From Aldehydirespirator sp965261105 (GTDB lineage Bacteria; Actinomycetota; Acidimicrobiia; Acidimicrobiales; Aldehydirespiratoraceae), in the NCBI GenBank assembly GCA_965261105.1, contig CBDHCM010000006.1, positions 4,402,001-4,466,000 on the forward strand: a DNA stretch of 64,000 nucleotides, written 5' to 3'. The notes under the pieces are model-generated. The model searched no databases. It was given only the letters and a program-made list of their open reading frames with translations, and was not told where the DNA came from. The translations under genes and the position numbers were made by a program. Positions 59,823 to 64,000 of this stretch are shown here, in pieces (position 1 is the stretch's first letter; each line of letters starts with the position of its first letter).

Positions 59823-60806
59823 ATGAGCCTCGACGACCGCGCCGAGCCTGAGGTGGAAGTGGCGATCATCGGATCGGGCCCGGCCGGGCTTACCGCCGCC
59901 ATCTACGCCGCTCGGGCCAACCTCCAACCAGTGGTGCTCGAGGGCGAACTGAGCTCGACCAGCGACCAACCGGGCGGCCAGCTCATGCTCACCACCGACG
60001 TCGAGAACTACCCCGGCTTCCCCCAAGGGGTCATGGGGCCTGAGCTGATGCAGCGATTCCGGGACCAGGCCGTCCGATTCGGGGCTCAGATCCACACGGT
60101 GAAGGCCTCTCGGGTAGATTTTTCGACCCAGCCCTACGGCATCTGGACCGGCGACCCCGATGCGTTCGAGCCGACGCTGCGAGCCTGGACCGTGATCGTG
60201 TCCACCGGCGCCCAGTCGCTCATGCTGGGACTCGATCGGGAGATCGAGATGGTGGGGCACGGTCTTTCCACCTGCGCGACCTGCGATGGCTTCTTTTTCC
60301 GCGACCACCACATCGCGGTGATCGGAGGAGGGGACTCTGCGATGGAGGAGTCAACCTTCCTCACCCGGTTCGCCTCGAAGGTCACCGTCATCCATCGCCG
60401 CGACGCCCTGAGAGCATCGAAGATCATGCAGCAGCGGGCTTTCGACAATGAGCGGATTGAGTTCATGTGGAACACCGTCGTCGAGGAGTACGTGGGCGAG
60501 TCCGCGCTAGCCGGTTTGCGGATCTGCAACACCATCACCGGCGAGACGTCGGTTCTTGGTGTGACGGGCTGCTTCATCGCCATCGGTCACCGGCCCAACA
60601 CCGGTCTCTTCGTCGGCCAGTTGAAAATGAAGGAGAACGGCTATCTCATCACCGAGCCGAACTCCACGAAGACCGCAGTGGAGGGCGTTTTCGCCTGCGG
60701 GGACGTGCAGGACGACTACTACCGCCAGGCTGTAACCGCGGCGGGCTCGGGCTGCATGGCCGCCATCGAGGCTGAGCGGCACCTCGAGGGCCGGCACCCT
60801 CGCTGA
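59823..60806 (+). CDS. trxB: Thioredoxin reductase
   Basis: A 327-residue NADPH-dependent flavoprotein. FAD-binding GSGPAGLTAAIYAARANL, the redox pair Cys151-Cys154 in CATCDGFFF, NADPH-binding VIGGGDSAMEE and FACGDVQDDYYRQAVTAAGSG are all present. It reduces the thioredoxin encoded about 100 bases downstream. ATG at 59823 follows GGAAGGAG by eleven bases; a GTG at 59802 is an alternative. Confidence 0.94.
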   Translation: MSLDDRAEPEVEVAIIGSGPAGLTAAIYAARANLQPVVLEGELSSTSDQPGGQLMLTTDVENYPGFPQGVMGPELMQRFRDQAVRFGAQIHTVKASRVDFSTQPYGIWTGDPDAFEPTLRAWTVIVSTGAQSLMLGLDREIEMVGHGLSTCATCDGFFFRDHHIAVIGGGDSAMEESTFLTRFASKVTVIHRRDALRASKIMQQRAFDNERIEFMWNTVVEEYVGESALAGLRICNTITGETSVLGVTGCFIAIGHRPNTGLFVGQLKMKENGYLITEPNSTKTAVEGVFACGDVQDDYYRQAVTAAGSGCMAAIEAERHLEGRHPR

Positions 60807-60903
60807 GGATCTCCAGGCAACGCGCTTCGCACTAGGGTGACCGACGCAAGGGCCGCTTCAAGTCGCGTGGTACCTCACATCGAACCACATCAAGGATAAT
60901 AGT

Positions 60904-61230
60904 ATGGCAGATTCAACCATCACTCTCAGTGAGACAACCTTCGACGAAGAGATCAACGGCGCATCTACACCGGTCCTCGTGGATTTTTGGGCGGAATGGT
61001 GCGGGCCTTGCAAGATGATCGCGCCCATCCTGGACGAGATCGCGTCCGAGCAGGAGGGCAGGCTGACGGTGGCCAAGCTCAACGTGGACGATGCACCCGA
61101 CGTCGCCCGGCGGTTTGGTGTCATGAGCATTCCCACGTTGATTCTCTTCAATGACGGAGAGCCGGCCAAACGGGTGGTGGGAGCCAAGCCGAAGGCGGCT
61201 CTACTGGGCGAGCTTGCCGAGTACCTCTAA
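60904..61230 (+). CDS. trxA: Thioredoxin
   Basis: A 108-residue thioredoxin with the active site Cys33-Gly-Pro-Cys36 in AEWCGPCKM and the cis-Pro loop MSIPTLILF. An AAGGA ribosome site is seven bases upstream. Directly precedes the CwlM-like gene, as in mycobacteria. Confidence 0.95.
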   Translation: MADSTITLSETTFDEEINGASTPVLVDFWAEWCGPCKMIAPILDEIASEQEGRLTVAKLNVDDAPDVARRFGVMSIPTLILFNDGEPAKRVVGAKPKAALLGELAEYL

Positions 61231-61237
61231 CCGCGGC

Positions 61238-62224
61238 GTGCTCCCCTCCCCCGGGGCCGGGGGCTTGCCGCTGCGACGCGGCGATACAGGAGAGGCCGTT
61301 CGCGATCTTCAGCGCAGGCTGGCGCTGATCGGCTACAGCACCGGTGGAGACCATCAGGAATTCGGCACCGCCACCGAGGCGTCTCTGCGCCAGTTCCAGA
61401 ACGACCGCGGCCTGGTGGTCGACGGAATCTGCGGTCCTCAGTCCTGGAATGCCCTCGTGGAGGCCGACCATCGCCTGGGCGACCGGCTTCTCTACTATCG
61501 GGCCCCGATGATGCGCGGCGATGATGTGGCGGAACTGCAGCGTCGTCTCGGCCAGCTCGGTTTCGACGCACACTGGATTGACGCGATACTGGGGCCGAGG
61601 ACGCAGGCAGCGATCCGGCAGTTCCAACAGAACGTCGGCCTTCCCGACGACGGCGTGGTTGGGCGGTCCACGGTCGAGGCCCTCGACAGGCTCACCAGAC
61701 GCGCCACGACTGAAGTCACCATCTCCGAGGTGCGCGAGCACGAACGCCTTCGACACCAGCCGAGCAGGGTGGAGGGCAGACGCATTGTGGTCGGCGACAC
61801 GGGCGAACTACCCGTGATCGCCCAGGCAGTCGCCCGCCGCCTGCGCCAGGCCGGGGCTGAGGTGCTGTCCTTCAGCACACCGAACCTGCGCCACCAGGCC
61901 CAAACCTCGAATCAGTGGAACGGCGACATATATCTGGGCGTGACCCTGGCGGTCGCCGATTTCGCCGTCTCGTACTTCGCCACGAGAGGGTTCGAGTCGG
62001 TGGGAGGTCGGGCTCTCGCACAACGCTGCTCAGCAGCGCTCGCTCCGCTGCTCGCCGAACCCATCGCGGCCACAGCGATGCGGTTGCCCATTCTTCGAGA
62101 GACCCGAATGCCGGCCGTGTGGTGCCGCCTCGGTCCGGGTTCGATCGTGGTACCTCGAACTCCCGGCATCGCGCAGGCTCTGGCCGAAGCCGTTACCGAC
62201 TGGTGCCTCCACCCTGGACTATAA
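61238..62224 (+). CDS. CwlM-like peptidoglycan-binding protein with degenerate amidase domain
   Basis: A 328-residue cytosolic protein. Two peptidoglycan-binding-1 repeats occupy residues about 10-78 (RRGDTGEAVRDLQRRL) and 91-153 (MRGDDVAELQRRL). The C-terminal 150 residues follow the amidase-3 fold (final RETRMPAVWCRLGPGSI block), but the zinc ligands are gone: the usual DPGHGG strand reads VVGDTGE, the SIHxN strand reads GDIYLGVTL and the Glu of GxE is not visible. In mycobacteria CwlM, at this place next to trxC, is an inactive amidase that regulates MurA. No signal peptide. GTG at 61238 chosen; a TTG at 61265 is possible. Confidence 0.82.
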   Translation: MLPSPGAGGLPLRRGDTGEAVRDLQRRLALIGYSTGGDHQEFGTATEASLRQFQNDRGLVVDGICGPQSWNALVEADHRLGDRLLYYRAPMMRGDDVAELQRRLGQLGFDAHWIDAILGPRTQAAIRQFQQNVGLPDDGVVGRSTVEALDRLTRRATTEVTISEVREHERLRHQPSRVEGRRIVVGDTGELPVIAQAVARRLRQAGAEVLSFSTPNLRHQAQTSNQWNGDIYLGVTLAVADFAVSYFATRGFESVGGRALAQRCSAALAPLLAEPIAATAMRLPILRETRMPAVWCRLGPGSIVVPRTPGIAQALAEAVTDWCLHPGL

Positions 62225-62228
62225 TAAT

Positions 62229-62256
62229 ATTGGTTATAAACAACTTTTAATCCAAT
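62229..62256. terminator. AT-rich hairpin between convergent genes
   Basis: ATTGG-TTA and TAA-TCCAAT pair with one bulged base around an AT-rich loop in the 39-base gap between the CwlM-like gene and parB. The run of T residues in the loop and the AT-rich composition stand out in this genome. It could end transcripts from both sides. Confidence 0.35.
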
Positions 62257-62263
62257 CCGGTTG

Positions 62264-63133
62264 TCACATAATCAAGTGATAGATGCGCTCCAAGTCGGAC
62301 AGCCCACTGAATTGGATCGTGATCCTGCCCCTGCTCTTGCCCAGTTTGACGGACACTCGAGTGTCGAGTCTCGTCGACAGGAGATCCTCCAACTCAAGGA
62401 CGCCGGCCTGAACTTCAACGGAGCCGGGCGCTCCGTTGTCGCCGGATTGGACTGCGACGACTTCCTGTGAGGCCGCGTCGTTCTCAGCGACCCGCCGCTC
62501 AGCCTCCCGCACCGTCATGTTCTCGCGGACAATCTCCTCTGCCAGAGCTTGACGAGCTTCGTCGTCGCCAAGAGCAAGCAATGCTCGGCCGTGTCCTGCT
62601 GAGAGATGGCCCTCCACTACGAGTCGCTGCACCGAGGGAGCCAAGTTCAGTAAGCGCACGGTGTTCGCGACCGCAGAGCGGGAGCGGCCGACCCGAGCCG
62701 CGACATCCTCCTGGGTGAGGCCAAAGTCGTCCATCAGTTGCCTGTAGGCCGCAGCCTCTTCGAGGGCGTTCAGATCCTGGCGGTGAACGTTCTCAACGAC
62801 CGCGGCCTCGAGCGACCCCTTGTCATCGGCAGAGCGCACGAGCGCGGGGATGCTCCTGAGGCCGGCCCGTTGAGCGGCACGCCAGCGCCGTTCACCTGCA
62901 ATGATTTCATATCCTTCTATTGCTTGTCGAACAATAATCGGCTGTATTACTCCAACCTCAGCAATGGACGCTGCCAATGCCGTCAGGGTCTCCTCGTCGA
63001 ATCGGCCCCTCGGCTGGTAGGGATTGGGCACGATGTGAACTATGTCGATGACTTGGAAGGCCGACTCGGTCGTGTCCGACTCGATCGGGATCAGGGCCCC
63101 AAGACCCTTCCCAAGGCCACTACGGCGTGCCAC
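62264..63133 (-). CDS. parB: Chromosome partitioning protein ParB
   Basis: A 289-residue ParB/Spo0J. GLGKGLGALIP opens the protein. NPYQPRGRFDEETL, VRQAIEGYEIIAGERRWRAAQRAG (CTP-binding GERR), LEAAVVENVHRQDLNALEEAAAY, and a helix-turn-helix LTQEDVAARVGRSRSAVANTVRLL follow. The C-terminal dimer domain ends the protein. GTG start with AGGAGG; overlaps the parA end by 14 bases. Confidence 0.95.
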   Translation of the reverse strand: MARRSGLGKGLGALIPIESDTTESAFQVIDIVHIVPNPYQPRGRFDEETLTALAASIAEVGVIQPIIVRQAIEGYEIIAGERRWRAAQRAGLRSIPALVRSADDKGSLEAAVVENVHRQDLNALEEAAAYRQLMDDFGLTQEDVAARVGRSRSAVANTVRLLNLAPSVQRLVVEGHLSAGHGRALLALGDDEARQALAEEIVRENMTVREAERRVAENDAASQEVVAVQSGDNGAPGSVEVQAGVLELEDLLSTRLDTRVSVKLGKSRGRITIQFSGLSDLERIYHLIM

Positions 63134-63914
63134 GAAGCACCTCCTTTGCCAGGGCGCGATAGGCCGTTGCGCCCTTGGATAGAGAATCGTAGAGAGTGAT
63201 CGGCTGGCCGAATGACGGCGCCTCGCTGAGGCGAACTGTGCGCGGCACTACTTGCCAGCAGACCTTGTCGCCGTAGTGGGCTCTTACTTCTCGAGCGACA
63301 TCGCGCGACAGGTTCGTTCGTGCGTCGTACATCGTGAGGATTACCTTCGTCAGCTCCAAACCCGGATTGAGACTCCGTTGTACCATCCCGATGTTCCGAA
63401 CGAGTTGAGTCAGCCCTTCAAGGGCGAAGTACTCCGTTTGGATGGGCACCATCACTTCGTCAGCTGCCGTCAGCCCATTGATGGTCAGCAAACCGAGCGA
63501 GGGCGGGCAATCGATCATGATGATGTCATAGTCCCCGACTGCTCTGGAAATCGCCTCTTTGAGCTTGTTTTCTCGGCTGAAGGCGGACACCAGTTCGATC
63601 TCTGCGCCCGCGAGGTCCGGACTAGAAGGCGCAATATGTAGACCCTTGATCATCGTGGGCTCCACAATCTCGTCGAACTCAATATCTTGAAGGAGGACTT
63701 CGTAAATGGAGGCATCCAGGCTTCGAGGGTCGAGTCCTACGCTGGTGGTGGCGTTCGCCTGAGGATCGAGGTCGATTACAAGCGTCTTGAGCCTTCGCTC
63801 GGCGAAGCAGGCAGAGAGATTGACGGTCGTCGTTGTCTTGCCCACACCGCCCTTCTGGTTGGCTATGGCGAAGACTCGGGCGCGAGCGTCATCCTGCTGC
63901 TGTGCGATACCCAC
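63120..63914 (-). CDS. parA: Chromosome partitioning ATPase ParA
   Basis: A 264-residue Soj/ParA ATPase. The deviant Walker A is ANQKGGVGKTTTTVNL, with DLDPQANATT and IIMIDCPPSLGLLT following. It segregates origin regions together with ParB. I chose GTG at 63914 because AAAGGGAG lies eight bases upstream; an ATG at 63956 would add 14 residues with no ribosome site. A parS site lies about 70 bases upstream. Confidence 0.95.
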   Translation of the reverse strand: MGIAQQQDDARARVFAIANQKGGVGKTTTTVNLSACFAERRLKTLVIDLDPQANATTSVGLDPRSLDASIYEVLLQDIEFDEIVEPTMIKGLHIAPSSPDLAGAEIELVSAFSRENKLKEAISRAVGDYDIIMIDCPPSLGLLTINGLTAADEVMVPIQTEYFALEGLTQLVRNIGMVQRSLNPGLELTKVILTMYDARTNLSRDVAREVRAHYGDKVCWQVVPRTVRLSEAPSFGQPITLYDSLSKGATAYRALAKEVLRGTP

Positions 63915-63982
63915 GACAAGGGCTCCCTTTCGCTTGCAGACCACCAACGCTGACATACAGTTGATCGAGAGTCAAGCATTCA

Positions 63983-63998
63983 CGTTTCACGTGAAACA
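63983..63998. promoter_or_regulatory. parS centromere site
   Basis: CGTTTCACGTGAAACA matches 15 of 16 positions of the bacterial parS consensus TGTTTCACGTGAAACA and is palindromic around CACGTG. Located just upstream of parA, the usual place near the origin. ParB from this window should load here. Confidence 0.92.
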
Positions 63999-64000
63999 GG

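Overview
The window is high-GC bacterial chromosome that reads as an uncultured actinobacterium. The strongest evidence is the right-hand 18 kb. There dnaB-rplI-rpsR-ssb-rpsF, panB, a DUF5318-like zinc-ribbon gene, cca, a DUF6049-like secreted protein, an ECF sigma/anti-sigma pair, trxB-trxA, a CwlM-like protein, parB-parA and a near-consensus parS follow each other. This is the order typical of the actinobacterial origin-proximal region (compare mycobacterial Rv3907c-Rv3918c). The class Acidimicrobiia would fit, but I infer that only from style and synteny. The replication origin should lie just beyond the right edge.

Left part (0-31 kb) is an accessory, catabolic region. A tRNA-Met-like 3' fragment and a PuuE-like deacetylase gene are followed by a complete IS1182-type insertion sequence whose transposase carries about 100 residues of His/Asp/Thr/Gly/Ser repeats. 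Next comes a tightly overlapping operon: a diaminopentanoate-dehydrogenase-like oxidoreductase, hydantoinase/oxoprolinase A and B, and TPP-dependent dehydrogenase E1 alpha and beta. A spermidine/putrescine-type ABC transporter (ATPase, Tat lipoprotein, two permeases) then runs into a second deacetylase and a branched-chain-amino-acid-type ABC transporter (order G-K-F-H-M). After these lie an alpha/beta hydrolase, a trimethylamine-dehydrogenase-like iron-sulfur flavoprotein with an altered active site, and a three-subunit molybdenum hydroxylase. On the minus strand are an LLM flavin enzyme, an asparaginase and an APH-like phosphotransferase. Taken together this looks like machinery for uptake and oxidation of nitrogen-containing small molecules (amines, hydantoin or purine-like compounds); no substrate can be named from sequence alone.

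Middle part (30.5-46 kb), mostly minus strand: a TRAP transporter (DctQ-DctM-DctP), a lone PaaD-like gene on the plus strand, then an operon read right to left as acyl-CoA synthetase (fadD), livH, livM, livK, livF, livG, bioB, bsaP. The fadD-livH, livF-livG, livG-bioB and bioB-bsaP junctions overlap, so biotin synthase and its small accessory protein are translationally coupled to a Liv-type transporter. A consensus-like promoter embedded in a 9-bp inverted repeat lies before fadD, just after an acyl-CoA dehydrogenase gene. The livK product has a heptad-repeat Ala-rich coiled coil between its lipid anchor and its binding domain.

Right part (46-64 kb) is the conserved core block above. Points of interest are a bS18 with a long C-terminal tail, an ECF sigma factor that seems to lack any ATG/GTG/TTG start at the right place, an anti-sigma protein with a three-copy 15-residue repeat, absence of murJ at its usual place, and a CwlM-like protein whose amidase domain has lost its zinc ligands.
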